This document shows positions 8,228 through 16,916 of a stretch of 64,000 nt of DNA, piece after piece. The stretch comes from Streptomyces sp. NBC_01283 (GTDB lineage Bacteria; Actinomycetota; Actinomycetes; Streptomycetales; Streptomycetaceae). The position numbers and the translations under genes are program-made. The stretch is taken from NCBI RefSeq assembly GCF_041435335.1, contig NZ_CP108430.1, forward strand, positions 3,144,501-3,208,500, in the 5' to 3' direction. Numbering within the stretch: the first letter of the stretch is position 1; every line of letters starts with the position of its first letter. The notes beneath the pieces are model-generated. The model searched no databases and was not told the origin of the DNA. It was given only the letters and a program-made list of their open reading frames with translations.

Positions 8228-9256
8228 ATGCACCGGCTGCTCCGCACGTTCACCGCACTCACGGCCCTCACGGCCCTCGGGCTCACGACGGGGTGCTCCG
8301 CCGAATCCGGCGCGGGCAAGGAGCGGACGGCCACCGAGGCCGGACCCTCCACCGACGCCACCGGGAAGGCATCGCGGAACGCCTTCTGGGTCGACCCGGA
8401 GAGCGCCGCCGCCCGGCAGGTCAGGCAGTGGGAGCAGGAGGGCCGCACCCAGGACGCCGCCGCGCTCAAGCGGATCTCCGAGCAGCCCATGGCCGTGTGG
8501 CCCGCGGGCGACGACCCCGCCCCGGACATCAAGGCCGCCGTGGACGGCGCCGCGCAGGGCGACCGCACCGCCGTGCTCGTCGCGTACAACATCCCGCACC
8601 GCGACTGCGGCCAGCACTCGGCGGGCGGCGCGCACAGCTCGGACTTCTACCGGCAGTGGATCGACACGTTCGCGGGCGCCATCGGCGACCGGTCGGCCGT
8701 CGTCATCCTGGAGCCTGACGCGGTCGCGCACATCGTGGACGGCTGCACCCCCGCCGAGTACCACGCGGAGCGCTACCAGCTGCTCTCCGAAGCCATCCAA
8801 CGGCTCAAGAAGCAGCCCCGGGTGAAGGTCTATCTGGACGCGGGCAACCCGGGCTGGATCAGCCAGGCGGACAAGCTCGCCGAACCGCTCAAGCAGGCGG
8901 GCATCGACCAGGCGGACGGCTTCTCGCTGAACGTCTCGAACTTCCAGGGCGACGACACCATCAAGGCGTACGGCCGCAGCCTCTCCGAGGTCGTCGGCGG
9001 CAAGCACTTCGTGATGGACACCAGCCGCAACGGCAAGGGCCCGCTCGCCGGTGACCGCGCGGACGCCTGGTGCAATCCGCCGGGACGGGGCCTCGGCACC
9101 CCGCCCACGGACCGGACCGGTGACGCGCTGCTCGACGCGGTCCTGTGGATCAAGCGGCCCGGCGACTCGGACGGACCGTGCCGCGGCGGCCCGGCGGCGG
9201 GCCAGTGGTGGCCCGACTACGCGCTGGGGCTCGCGCGCAACGCCAAGGCCACCTGA
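8228..9256 (+). CDS. cslZ: Secreted GH6 endoglucanase-like lipoprotein CslZ
   Basis: Glycoside hydrolase family 6 enzyme, 342 residues, with an N-terminal signal ending in a lipobox-like LTTGC (Cys23). Family motifs run in order: VAYNIPHRDCG, VVILEPDAV (containing the catalytic-acid region), YLDAGNPGW, LNVSNF, MDTSRNGKG, WCNPPGRGLG and WIKRPGDSDG. GH6 enzymes cleave beta-1,4-glucan with inversion. Beside glxA and cslA it corresponds to CslZ, thought to trim the glucan made at hyphal tips. AAGGGGG six bases before the ATG is a good ribosome binding site. It is convergent with glxA, with 15 bp between the stops. Confidence 0.9.
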   Translation: MHRLLRTFTALTALTALGLTTGCSAESGAGKERTATEAGPSTDATGKASRNAFWVDPESAAARQVRQWEQEGRTQDAAALKRISEQPMAVWPAGDDPAPDIKAAVDGAAQGDRTAVLVAYNIPHRDCGQHSAGGAHSSDFYRQWIDTFAGAIGDRSAVVILEPDAVAHIVDGCTPAEYHAERYQLLSEAIQRLKKQPRVKVYLDAGNPGWISQADKLAEPLKQAGIDQADGFSLNVSNFQGDDTIKAYGRSLSEVVGGKHFVMDTSRNGKGPLAGDRADAWCNPPGRGLGTPPTDRTGDALLDAVLWIKRPGDSDGPCRGGPAAGQWWPDYALGLARNAKAT

Positions 9257-9271
9257 CCGCGGCGGATCCGG

Positions 9272-11236
9272 CTACTTCCCGTTCACGTGGATCCACTTCG
9301 CCTCCGACGAGGCGCCGTCCTGGTCCGTCACGAACAGCATGTACCAGCCCGGCGGCACCAGGGCGGTGTCGCCCTTGGGCACGTCCACCGTCACCTCGCC
9401 CTTGCCCTTGGTGAGGCCGAGCGCGATCGACCGCTGCTCGACGTCCGTCGTGTGCGTCACCGCGCTGGGGCGCATCAGACGGGCCGAGGCGATCTTCCCG
9501 GGATTCTTCGTACGGAAGGTCGCACGGCCGTCGGCCGCCAGCTGCTCCGGTCCCTCGCCCAGGACCGGACGGTTGTCGCCCGCCTTGTGCAGCGTGGGCG
9601 GCGTGAAGACCTCCATGCGCTGCTCGAAGTGTCCGAGCTTGGTGTTGTCCTGGTTGTCGTAGAGCGGGTCCGAACCGAAGGTGACGACCCGTCCGTCGGG
9701 CAGGAGCAGCGCCTCGGAGTGGTAGTTGCGGCCCACCTTGGGGGACGCCGCCGACCGGAAGCTGTTCGTCTTGGGGTCGTAGAACTGCGCCTTGAGGATG
9801 TTGCTCGCGCCGCGGCCCCGGTAGTCCTTGGAGCCGTTGGACGTGAACACCGAGTCGTCCGGCAGGATCACGCTGTTCAGGTAGCGGGTGCCCTGCGGGA
9901 GTTCGGGACCCGTCCTGAAGGCGGGGCTCTTCTCCTTGAGGTCCACCACGGCCGTGCGCCGGGTCGCCTTCTCGGACTCGCCGACACCACCGCCACCCAT
10001 GATCATCACTTTCTGGTCCTGCGCCGGGGGCAGCAGGAGGGACGCGGACGTCTCGGTCTGGTCGAGGTCGACGAGGCCGGGGATCTTGTCGAACTTGTTC
10101 GTCTTCAGGTCCCAGAGGCCGGGCTGACGGCCCTTGTCGGCGGGTCCGTAGCCCGCGTTCGACGCGGGGTAGAAGAGCTTGCCGCCCTTGGTGAGGAAGA
10201 GCGCCGGGTAGGTCGGGAAGTAGCGCTTGGGACCGTCGGTCCACTTCTTCGTCTTCGGGTCGTAGATCTCGTTGTCGCCCGGGTCGATCATGCCCACGTC
10301 GTCCAGGCCGGAGACCGCGAGCACCTTGCCGTCGTCGAGACCGACGAGCGTGGGGTACCAGCGGGCCTTCTTCATCGGGTCCACGGCGATGTACTTCTCG
10401 GCCGTCGGGTCGAACTCGTACGCCGCCTTGATCCCCTGGAAGTCCTGCTTGTCCATGGTGATCTTCTCGGCGATCCCGTACGCGTTGTCCGCGTCCTTGC
10501 CGGTGAGGCCCTCGATCTCGTACTGCGCGGACTTCCGCGTGACGAACTCGTCGCCCTCCTGGGCGGCCTCGACGAAGACGCGTGCCTCGCTCGCCTTGAC
10601 CGTCGTCTTCCAGGGCTGCATCACACCGCTCTTGGAGTACGTGATCTTGTAGTCCCGCTTGGCCTTGGGGACCTTCACGTCGAACTTACTCACGTACTCG
10701 ACGCCCGACGGCGAGCGGAAACGGGTGCCCTTCTTAAGGACGATGGCCTTGTCGGGGTTCTCGTTCTTGACGCGCATGCCGCCGCCGGCCCGGTTGATCT
10801 CGCCGTCGAGGAGTTCGTAGCGCGCCGTGCCGCCCGCCACCAGGAGGCGCCCGTCGGGGAGCTGGGCGTGACCCGAGCAGAAGAAGTCCTCCGGGGTCCT
10901 GACCTTCTTGAAGGTGTCCGTCTTCGGGTCCCAGAGGATCGTGTCGAACGACCCCGCGTCGAACTTCTTCTGCTCGTTCCCGGAGCCCGCGACGATCAGG
11001 ACCTTGCCGGTGTGCAGGAGCGCGGCGTGGATGGCATTGGTGCGGAACTCCTCGGGGATGCCGATCTGCTTCCAGGAGCCGTACTTGGCCTTGTAGCCGG
11101 GCTGGGCGATCTTGTACTCGTAGTACTGCTCCTCCGCGAAGGAGACTGCCGCCGGTGCGTTGAGTCCTACGAGCAGCGCGCCCGCCCCGACGCCGAGAAG
11201 CGTCTTCTTGGTGCGCTGCGAGGGCCGGTAAGCCAT
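9272..11236 (-). CDS. glxA: Copper radical oxidase GlxA
   Basis: A 654-residue galactose-oxidase/glyoxal-oxidase type enzyme with a kelch beta-propeller (Kelch repeats such as GRLLVAGG) and a C-terminal DUF1929 domain. An N-terminal hydrophobic segment (about 11-34) exports or anchors it. The mononuclear copper site is readable: Cys120 (DFFCSGH) to form the Cys-Tyr cofactor with Tyr294 in ARWYPT, the stacking Trp293 just before it, Tyr505-His506 in GRNYHSEA and His595 in VTHTTD. In S. lividans GlxA oxidises glycan, yields peroxide and is needed for glucan deposition at tips and for morphogenesis. It lies three bases downstream of cslA and is surely co-transcribed. Confidence 0.95.
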   Translation of the reverse strand: MAYRPSQRTKKTLLGVGAGALLVGLNAPAAVSFAEEQYYEYKIAQPGYKAKYGSWKQIGIPEEFRTNAIHAALLHTGKVLIVAGSGNEQKKFDAGSFDTILWDPKTDTFKKVRTPEDFFCSGHAQLPDGRLLVAGGTARYELLDGEINRAGGGMRVKNENPDKAIVLKKGTRFRSPSGVEYVSKFDVKVPKAKRDYKITYSKSGVMQPWKTTVKASEARVFVEAAQEGDEFVTRKSAQYEIEGLTGKDADNAYGIAEKITMDKQDFQGIKAAYEFDPTAEKYIAVDPMKKARWYPTLVGLDDGKVLAVSGLDDVGMIDPGDNEIYDPKTKKWTDGPKRYFPTYPALFLTKGGKLFYPASNAGYGPADKGRQPGLWDLKTNKFDKIPGLVDLDQTETSASLLLPPAQDQKVMIMGGGGVGESEKATRRTAVVDLKEKSPAFRTGPELPQGTRYLNSVILPDDSVFTSNGSKDYRGRGASNILKAQFYDPKTNSFRSAASPKVGRNYHSEALLLPDGRVVTFGSDPLYDNQDNTKLGHFEQRMEVFTPPTLHKAGDNRPVLGEGPEQLAADGRATFRTKNPGKIASARLMRPSAVTHTTDVEQRSIALGLTKGKGEVTVDVPKGDTALVPPGWYMLFVTDQDGASSEAKWIHVNGK

Positions 11237-11239
11237 GGG

Positions 11240-13048
11240 TCAGTTCCCTCCTGTCGTCGTACCGGTGGCGAACGCCGGCTCCGGCTCGCCCTCCGCGCCG
11301 GTGGCGGCCCTGCTGTCCGCGTCTTCCCTGCCGAGCCGACGCGCCTTCTGGCGGGCCGCTCCGCGGGCCCTGCGCTCCTTGAGGAGCGTGCAGCTCCAGA
11401 TCGCCACCGGGGCGAGCGAGATGGCCATCGCCAGTACGGCCCAGGTGCGCATCGCCACATGGGTGTGGTCGAGCACGAACGAGGCGACCAGTGAGCTGGA
11501 GAGGACCGCCGCCCAGAAGAGATGGATGCGGAAGGTCAGCACCCGGTCCGGGCTCGCGTCACCGCCCTTGGGCGTGACCACGAAGCGGCTCGGGCGGCGC
11601 ACGACGGCGGCGCCGAGCGACTTGGCGTAGATGGGTGCGGAGAGCGCGGACATCGCCATGCCCGCGAGGCCTCCGGAGCCCTCCGGTTCGTGCGGGGAGA
11701 CGTTGTGGCGGCGGTTCCAGAGGTAGAGGCCGATCTGGAGCGCTGCCGCGTCGCTGTAGAGCATCAGCCAGACGGAGGCGGCGACCTGCGTGCCGGAGGC
11801 GCCGAACCAGAGGAAGAGCACGCAGCTCAGCACGCCGAGCAGCCAGTTGACAGCTGTCATGGGGTAGTAGACGAGCATCATCGTGTACGAGAAGAGCCGG
11901 CCGGGCGGCATCGTGAACGGTGCCTTCCAGTACTGCTTGAACAGCGTCTCGTACGTCCCGCGCGACCAGCGCATCTGCTGGGTGAAGAAGTCCGTCCAGG
12001 AGGCGGGGCCCTCACCGACGGCGAGCACGTCCGGGGTGTAGACCGACCGCCAGTGGCGCTTGGTGCCGGGGTTCTTGTGGCGGTGCAGCTCGAAGCCGGT
12101 CGCCATGTCCTCGGTGATGGAGTCGTACAGGCCGCCGACCTGACGGAGCGCCGCGATGCGTACGACGTTGTTGGTGCCGACGAACATGGGGGCGCGGTAG
12201 CGGTTGCCCGCGCGCTGGATCAGGGCGTGGAAGAGGAACTGCTGGGATTCGGCGGCCTTGGTGACGGCGCTGTCGTAGTTCCCGTAGACCTGCGGCCCCA
12301 CGACGAACGCGACGTCCTCGTCCCGGAAGTAACCCATCATCCGCTCCAGGAAGTTGGGGAGCGGGACGTGGTCGGTGTCCACGGAGGCGAAGAACTCGTA
12401 CGCGTCGCCGTGCATCGCGAGCCAGGCGTTGTAGTTGCCGTGCTTGGTGCGGGCCTTGTGGACACCCTTCTTGCGGTTCCACTCGGGCACTCCGTTGCGG
12501 GTGAAGTGACGTACGCCGAGTTCGGCGCAGAGCGCCTTGGCGTCCTCGTTGTCGCCCTCGTCCAGGAGCCAGACGTCGAGGGGGCCGGTGTGGTGTATCC
12601 GCTTGGCCCCTTCGAGGGTCGCGCGCACCATGCCGAGAGGTTCCTTGCCCGGTACGTACGTCGTGAGGAACGCGACGCGGGTGCCGGGTTCGGGGGTGAC
12701 CGGGACCGGGTCCCTCGCCACCATCGTCGCGTGGGCGATCGAGATGACGTTGACGAGCATGAAGAGCTCGATCAGGCCGATGGCCACGAGCATCGTGATG
12801 TCGAGCCCGATGAGCCAGCGGTCGGCGCCCTCGCGTTCCGTCCAGTGCGTCGGCCACACGAGGTAGACGAGGAGGAGGCCGGTGAGAACGGGGGCGAGCG
12901 TCATGAGGATGACGGCTCGTATTCGGTGGGGCTCGCTGGCGAGGAGCTTGTTGTACTGCACCCGATAGCGGCCACCTTCACCGTCCGGCTCCGTGAGCGG
13001 TCCGGCGAGTGTGCTGTGGGTTTCGTAGTCGTAGCCCTCCGGCCGCAC
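11240..13048 (-). CDS. cslA: Cellulose-synthase-like glycosyltransferase CslA
   Basis: Family GT2 processive synthase, about 602 residues. Two N-terminal transmembrane helices flank a cytosolic catalytic domain that carries the DxD elements (LLDEGDNED and SVDTDHVP), the TED-like SITEDMATG and the QQMRWSRG motif (QxxRW), followed by several C-terminal helices. It makes a beta-glucan at hyphal tips and is known to interact with DivIVA in S. coelicolor. The start chosen is the GTG giving (M)RPEGYDYETH, with GGAGG six bases upstream; reading further upstream gives non-family sequence. glxA follows three bases after its stop. Confidence 0.92.
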   Translation of the reverse strand: MRPEGYDYETHSTLAGPLTEPDGEGGRYRVQYNKLLASEPHRIRAVILMTLAPVLTGLLLVYLVWPTHWTEREGADRWLIGLDITMLVAIGLIELFMLVNVISIAHATMVARDPVPVTPEPGTRVAFLTTYVPGKEPLGMVRATLEGAKRIHHTGPLDVWLLDEGDNEDAKALCAELGVRHFTRNGVPEWNRKKGVHKARTKHGNYNAWLAMHGDAYEFFASVDTDHVPLPNFLERMMGYFRDEDVAFVVGPQVYGNYDSAVTKAAESQQFLFHALIQRAGNRYRAPMFVGTNNVVRIAALRQVGGLYDSITEDMATGFELHRHKNPGTKRHWRSVYTPDVLAVGEGPASWTDFFTQQMRWSRGTYETLFKQYWKAPFTMPPGRLFSYTMMLVYYPMTAVNWLLGVLSCVLFLWFGASGTQVAASVWLMLYSDAAALQIGLYLWNRRHNVSPHEPEGSGGLAGMAMSALSAPIYAKSLGAAVVRRPSRFVVTPKGGDASPDRVLTFRIHLFWAAVLSSSLVASFVLDHTHVAMRTWAVLAMAISLAPVAIWSCTLLKERRARGAARQKARRLGREDADSRAATGAEGEPEPAFATGTTTGGN

Positions 13049-13312
13049 AGCGCCCTCCAGGTCTTGAGTGATCTGGCTCTGGCAGGTTCGGGTCCGAACG
13101 AGCCGATACCCACACAAAAGTGGAGTTTTCTCGGCGTGTCGAACCGGATGCGTCCGTGCGGGCGGTCTTAGGGTGAGCGGTTCGGCCGTGGTTGCGGGGC
13201 GGGGTGCCCCGGGGCGCGTGTCCCGCGGCGTTGCTCCGTCAGTGGACGGGCTCGCCGATCTCCCGCGCCGGACGCACGGCACTTCGGCGCCGACGACGTC
13301 GGCCCCCGTACG
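13049..13312. other. Non-coding stretch upstream of cslA
   Basis: No credible gene here. On the minus strand it is the cslA promoter and leader. It contains the inverted repeat GTTCGG-GT-CCGAAC at 13086-13099, about 40 bp before the cslA start, and a small CCAC-loop-GTGG hairpin near 13112-13126. No clear -35/-10 pair could be assigned. Confidence 0.45.
13086..13099. promoter_or_regulatory. Inverted repeat upstream of cslA
   Basis: GTTCGGGTCCGAAC has two 6-bp arms with a 2-bp centre and lies 38 bp upstream of the cslA start codon. It may be an operator for the cslA-glxA operon or a leader hairpin. Confidence 0.3.
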
Positions 13313-13352
13313 TGAAGAAGCCCCCACCGAGCTGTCGGCAGGGGCTTCTTCA
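13313..13352. terminator. Hairpin between the thiamine-binding gene and cslA
   Basis: TGAAGAAGCCCC (13313-13324) pairs perfectly with GGGGCTTCTTCA (13341-13352); the loop holds a further CCGA/TCGG stem. It follows the stop of the thiamine-binding gene on the minus strand by 14 bp and should end that transcript. Confidence 0.75.
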
Positions 13353-13366
13353 CACGTACGTGGCGG

Positions 13367-13660
13367 CTACTCGGAGAGGTGCCGCTCCACCGTCTCGACC
13401 TTCGACGTCATCCCGTCCGTCACCCCGGGGCGGATGTCCGCCTTCATGACGACGGATACGCGCGGCGCCCTGGCCTCGACCGCGGCGACGGCGCGCTTCA
13501 CGACGTCCATCACCTCGTCCCACTCGCCCTCGACGGACGTGAACATCGCGTCGGTCCGGTTGGGCAGGCCCGACTCGCGGACCACGCGGACCGCGTCGGC
13601 GACGTACTCCCCCACGTCCTCGCCGACGCCCAGCGGGGTCACGGAGAAGGCGACGATCAT
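13367..13660 (-). CDS. MTH1187/YkoF-type thiamine-binding protein
   Basis: A 97-residue protein of the thiamine-binding MTH1187 family (ferredoxin-like fold, usually dimer or tetramer). It begins [11 protein letters not shown] and has the family hallmarks [13 protein letters not shown] and a final [10 protein letters not shown] strand. These proteins bind thiamine or related pyrimidines without known catalysis and may buffer or deliver the vitamin. Its ATG overlaps the stop of the upstream DUF3817 gene by four bases, so a membrane partner is produced in step with it. A strong hairpin follows the stop. Confidence 0.85.
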   Translation of the reverse strand: MIVAFSVTPLGVGEDVGEYVADAVRVVRESGLPNRTDAMFTSVEGEWDEVMDVVKRAVAAVEARAPRVSVVMKADIRPGVTDGMTSKVETVERHLSE

Positions 13661-14001
13661 GCGCTGACCACCCCTTCGCGGCGGGCGCGCGACGCGATCA
13701 CGGCGGCCTCGGCCTCACGCTTCAGCTTCCGCTCGGCGAAGAAGCCGCCGGTCGGCAGGACGGAGAGGATGAAGTAGAGGGCGGCCGTCTTCACGTCCCA
13801 CTTCGTGCGGTTCCAGGCGTCGAGCCAGAACAGCACGTACAGGACGAAGAGCACGCCGTGGACCATGCCCATCACCGGCACGGCGTTGAACTCCGTGGTC
13901 CGCTTCAGCACCGAGCAGACGATCAGCAGCAGGAAGGAGACGGCCTCGGGGGCCGAGACCAGACGGAGGCGGCGGAGTGCGGAAGCGGTCTTGATGTCCA
14001 C
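13657..14001 (-). CDS. DUF3817 integral membrane protein, paralogue of 4813-5145
   Basis: A 114-residue protein with three hydrophobic helices and the family motif [19 protein letters not shown], close to QVHGVLYIIYLIFAFDL in the first paralogue, and a shared end [15 protein letters not shown]. Function unknown. The GTG giving (M)[10 protein letters not shown] is chosen because GAAGGTG lies eight bases upstream; longer reading frames run into the divergent AIM24 promoter. It overlaps the start of the thiamine-binding gene, so a joint role, for example in vitamin uptake, is possible but unproven. Confidence 0.8.
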   Translation of the reverse strand: MDIKTASALRRLRLVSAPEAVSFLLLIVCSVLKRTTEFNAVPVMGMVHGVLFVLYVLFWLDAWNRTKWDVKTAALYFILSVLPTGGFFAERKLKREAEAAVIASRARREGVVSA

Positions 14002-14159
14002 GGAACACCTTCGGTGGGAGGCGGGAGCGAGGGGCGGGGCCGCTCGACGGCATTGCTGGCATTGATCTTGTGAATGCGCGCACAAGCGACCCCCATTGTG
14101 ACATCGGGGTGTTCTCGGGGTTCGCTCAGGGGCCGTTGCCCTGTTCCGACCCCATATCC

Positions 14160-14177
14160 GACGGCTACCGTCGATAC
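14160..14177 (+). promoter_or_regulatory. Palindrome and -10-like box before the AIM24 genes
   Basis: GACGG-CTA-CCGTC (14160-14172) is a short palindrome that contains TACCGT (14166-14171), a -10-like hexamer six bases before the GTG at 14178. No ribosome binding site lies between, so the first AIM24 message may be leaderless. Confidence 0.35.
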
Positions 14178-14816
14178 GTGGCAACGTTCCGACTGCAAGG
14201 CAGCAGGGTGCTCGCCGTGGACATGTCCGGCGACGCCGTCAAGGCGAAGAACGGCTCGATGGTCGCGTACGACGGCCAGATGGCCTTCAAGAAGATGACC
14301 GGCGGAGGCGAGGGCATACGGGGCATGGTGACCCGCCGACTCACCGGCGAGCAGATGACGGTGATGGAGGTGAAGGGGCACGGCACGTGCTGGTTCGCGG
14401 ACCGCGCCACCGAGATCAACCTGGTGCAGCTGCGCGGCGAGACGCTCTTCGTCGAGGCGGGCAATCTCCTGTGCACGGACGGGGGCCTGCGCACCGGCAC
14501 CCACTTCACCGGCGTCCGCGGCGCCTCGCAGGGCAACGGTCTGTTCACCACGACCGTCGAGGGCTCGGGCCAGGCGGCGATCATGTCCGACGGCCCCGCG
14601 GTGGTGCTGCGCGTCAGCCGCCAGTATCCCCTCACGGTCGATCCGGGGGCCTATGTCGCGCACCAGGGAGACCTCCGGCAGAACCTCCAGTCGGGGGTCA
14701 CTTTCCGTACGCTGCTCGGCGAGGGCGGCGGCGAGGCCTTCCAGATCCGCTTCGAGGGCGACGGACTGGTCTACGTCCAGCCCAGCGAGCGGAACACGAT
14801 CGCGGGGGACGTCTGA
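14178..14816 (+). CDS. AIM24-family protein, first of three
   Basis: A 212-residue protein of the AIM24 family, a beta-rich fold related to the tryptophan-RNA-binding attenuator barrel and named after a yeast mitochondrial protein. Recognisable elements are VLAVDMSGDAVKAKNGSMVA, the GLFTTTVEGSGQAAIMSDG core and the VDPGAYVAHQGDL strand. Bacterial AIM24 proteins have no established biochemical role. The GTG start is chosen because the family sequence begins right after it. Its stop is one base before the ATG of the second AIM24 gene. Confidence 0.85.
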   Translation: MATFRLQGSRVLAVDMSGDAVKAKNGSMVAYDGQMAFKKMTGGGEGIRGMVTRRLTGEQMTVMEVKGHGTCWFADRATEINLVQLRGETLFVEAGNLLCTDGGLRTGTHFTGVRGASQGNGLFTTTVEGSGQAAIMSDGPAVVLRVSRQYPLTVDPGAYVAHQGDLRQNLQSGVTFRTLLGEGGGEAFQIRFEGDGLVYVQPSERNTIAGDV

Positions 14817-14817
14817 C

Positions 14818-15501
14818 ATGCCCTTCCGAGAGATCAACTCGAAGATGGTCGAGGCGACCATCCTTCCGGGCCAGCGGCTGTTCAGCCAGCGCGGCGCCAT
14901 GCTCGCCTACAAGGGAGACGTGGTCTTCACGCCCAACATGCAGGGCGGACAGGGCGGCCTGGCCTCCATGATCGGCCGCCGCGTCGCCAACGAGGCGACA
15001 CCCCTGATGACCGTCGAAGTCCCCCAAGGTCTTAATGACCAGGGAGGTACCCCCGTCGGCACCGTCCTCTTCGGGCACGGCGGTCACCACATCCAGGTGA
15101 TCGACCTCACCGGAGACACCCTCTACGTGGAGGCGGACCGGCTGCTCGCCTTCGACGGGACGCTCCAGCAGGGCACGATGTTCATGGGCTCGCAGGGCGG
15201 CGTCATGGGCATGGTCCGCGGACAGGTCACCGGCCAGGGCCTCTTCACGACCACCCTCAAGGGACAGGGCTCGGTCGCCGTCATGGCGCACGGCGGTGTC
15301 ATCGAGGTGCCGATCACCCCACAGCGCCCGGTCCATGTCGACCCGCAGGCGTATGTGGCGCACCACGGCGACGTGCGCAACAAACTCTCCACGGCGCTCG
15401 GCTGGCGCGACATGGTGGGGCGGGGCTCGGGCGAGGCGTTCCAGCTGGAGCTGTCCGGGAGCGGTGCGGTGTACGTCCAGGCATCGGAGGAGAAGCTGTG
15501 A
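14818..15501 (+). CDS. AIM24-family protein, second of three
   Basis: A 227-residue AIM24 protein with the same order of elements as its neighbours: FSQRGAMLAYKGDVVFTPN, GQGLFTTTLKGQGSVAVMAHG and VDPQAYVAHHGDVRNKLS. The ATG follows the previous stop by one base and its own stop overlaps the GTG of the third gene, so the three are one translationally coupled unit. No signal peptide or membrane helix is seen, so it should be cytosolic. Divergence among the three copies suggests different subunits rather than recent duplication. Confidence 0.85.
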   Translation: MPFREINSKMVEATILPGQRLFSQRGAMLAYKGDVVFTPNMQGGQGGLASMIGRRVANEATPLMTVEVPQGLNDQGGTPVGTVLFGHGGHHIQVIDLTGDTLYVEADRLLAFDGTLQQGTMFMGSQGGVMGMVRGQVTGQGLFTTTLKGQGSVAVMAHGGVIEVPITPQRPVHVDPQAYVAHHGDVRNKLSTALGWRDMVGRGSGEAFQLELSGSGAVYVQASEEKL

Positions 15502-16316
15502 ACCCCTCAATGCCCGCGGGCGGGCCCACGGTCTTCGACCCGATGACGCTGCCGAGCGACGACAGCGTGAACGCGTACACCTTCTGCGTGGAGCTCAAGG
15601 GGAGCCAGTGGTTCCTGCAGAAGGGGAAGATGATCGCCTATTACGGGTCGATCGAGTTCAACGGCATCGGGCACGGCCGCCTGGACCGTCTGGTGCGCAC
15701 GAGTTTTCATTCGCCCCTGCACGCGAGCGACTGGGTGGTGGCCGACGGCCAGGGCAAGATGCTCCTCGCCGACCGGGCCTTCGACGTGAATTCGTACGAC
15801 CTGGAAGACGGCAACCTGACCATTCGCTCCGGCAACCTCCTCGCTTTTCAGCCAACTCTCGCGCTGAAGCAGTCCATCGTTCCGGGCTTTCTGACCTTGA
15901 TCGGGACGGGCAAGTTCGTGGCCGCGTCGAACGGGCCGGTCGTCTTCATGGAGCCGCCGATCCGGGTCGATCCGCAGGCCCTGGTGGGCTGGGCCGACTG
16001 CCCTTCGCCCTGCCATCACTACGACCACGGATACCTGACCGGAGTCATCGGTGGCGTGCGGGCACTGACCGGGATCGGCGGAACCTCAGGTGAGGAGCAC
16101 CAGTTCGAGTTCGTGGGCGCCGGCACGGTCCTTCTGCAGTCCTCGGAGGCCCTCATGGCCGAGCAGGCGACGGGTGCGGTGCCGCAGCAGGCGGGCGTGC
16201 CGGGCGGCCAGGGTGCACCGGGCAGCCAAGGCCAACACGGACAACACGGTCAGCAGCCGGGGCAACCGCGCCTTCCCGGACAACTGGGGGACCTCCAGCG
16301 TCGCTTCGGCCTGTGA
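15498..16316 (+). CDS. AIM24-family protein with Gln/Gly/Pro-rich tail, third of three
   Basis: A 272-residue AIM24 protein. The core (about residues 20-220) contains FLQKGKMIAYYGSIEFNG, LLAFQPTLALKQSIVPG and a WADCPSPCHHYDHGY insertion carrying two Cys and three His that the other two lack, possibly a metal site. The last 50 residues are a low-complexity tail rich in Gln, Gly and Pro (GGQGAPGSQGQHGQHGQQ), likely disordered. It starts at a GTG overlapping the previous stop. Confidence 0.84.
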   Translation: MNPSMPAGGPTVFDPMTLPSDDSVNAYTFCVELKGSQWFLQKGKMIAYYGSIEFNGIGHGRLDRLVRTSFHSPLHASDWVVADGQGKMLLADRAFDVNSYDLEDGNLTIRSGNLLAFQPTLALKQSIVPGFLTLIGTGKFVAASNGPVVFMEPPIRVDPQALVGWADCPSPCHHYDHGYLTGVIGGVRALTGIGGTSGEEHQFEFVGAGTVLLQSSEALMAEQATGAVPQQAGVPGGQGAPGSQGQHGQHGQQPGQPRLPGQLGDLQRRFGL

Positions 16317-16423
16317 GCGGTAGTCTGCGGAGTGTGACGGCGAACGCCTGTGCCCCTCTTTCACCTGGAGGGTGAGAGGCGCGTGTCACACACCGACATT
16401 CGTTCACCTTTCAACTTCTTAGG

Positions 16424-16436
16424 TAGAATCGATTCC
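16424..16436 (+). promoter_or_regulatory. -10 box and palindrome at the MarR start
   Basis: TAGAAT (16424-16429) is a good -10 hexamer seven bases before the ATG at 16437, and it is overlapped by the perfect palindrome GAATCGATTC (16426-16435). A weak -35, TTCACC, is at 16403-16408. The layout suggests a leaderless message whose promoter is covered by its own product. Confidence 0.5.
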
Positions 16437-16913
16437 ATGGAGACCGAGACGGCCCCGCAGTGGCTGACCAACGAGGAACAGTGCGCCTGGCGCACCCACG
16501 TGGAGGTCAACAGGATGCTGACATATCAGCTCGAGAAAGACCTCCAGCCGTTCAACCTGACCATGAACGACTACGACATCCTCGTGCATCTCTCCGAATC
16601 GGAAGAGAAGCGGATGCGCATGAGCGATCTGGCGGCCGCCACACTGCAGTCCAAGAGCCGCCTGTCCCACCAGATCACCCGCATGGAGAACGCGGGCCTG
16701 GTCCGCCGGGAGAACTGCGAGTCCGACCGGCGCGGGCTCTACACCGTCCTCACGGACGAGGGCATGGAGACCATGCAGCGGGTCGCCCCGCACCACGTGG
16801 ACTCCGTCCGCCGGCACTTCGTCGACCTGATCTCACCCGAGGCGCTCGGCGAACTCCACAAGGCCCTGAGCCCGATCGCGGAACACCTCCGCGCCCAGCG
16901 GGGCAAGCCCTGA
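16437..16913 (+). CDS. MarR-family transcriptional regulator
   Basis: A 158-residue winged-helix regulator. Helices LAAATLQSKSRLSHQITRME and the wing VRRENCESDRRGLYTVLTDEG (residues about 65-105) are typical of MarR, including the D-x-R wing tip. The start METETAPQW is supported by the adjoining -10 box. It lies 120 bp after the AIM24 genes in the same direction and three bases from the convergent histidine kinase stop. The palindrome covering its promoter suggests autoregulation; other targets are unknown. Confidence 0.87.
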   Translation: METETAPQWLTNEEQCAWRTHVEVNRMLTYQLEKDLQPFNLTMNDYDILVHLSESEEKRMRMSDLAAATLQSKSRLSHQITRMENAGLVRRENCESDRRGLYTVLTDEGMETMQRVAPHHVDSVRRHFVDLISPEALGELHKALSPIAEHLRAQRGKP

Positions 16914-16916
16914 CCC

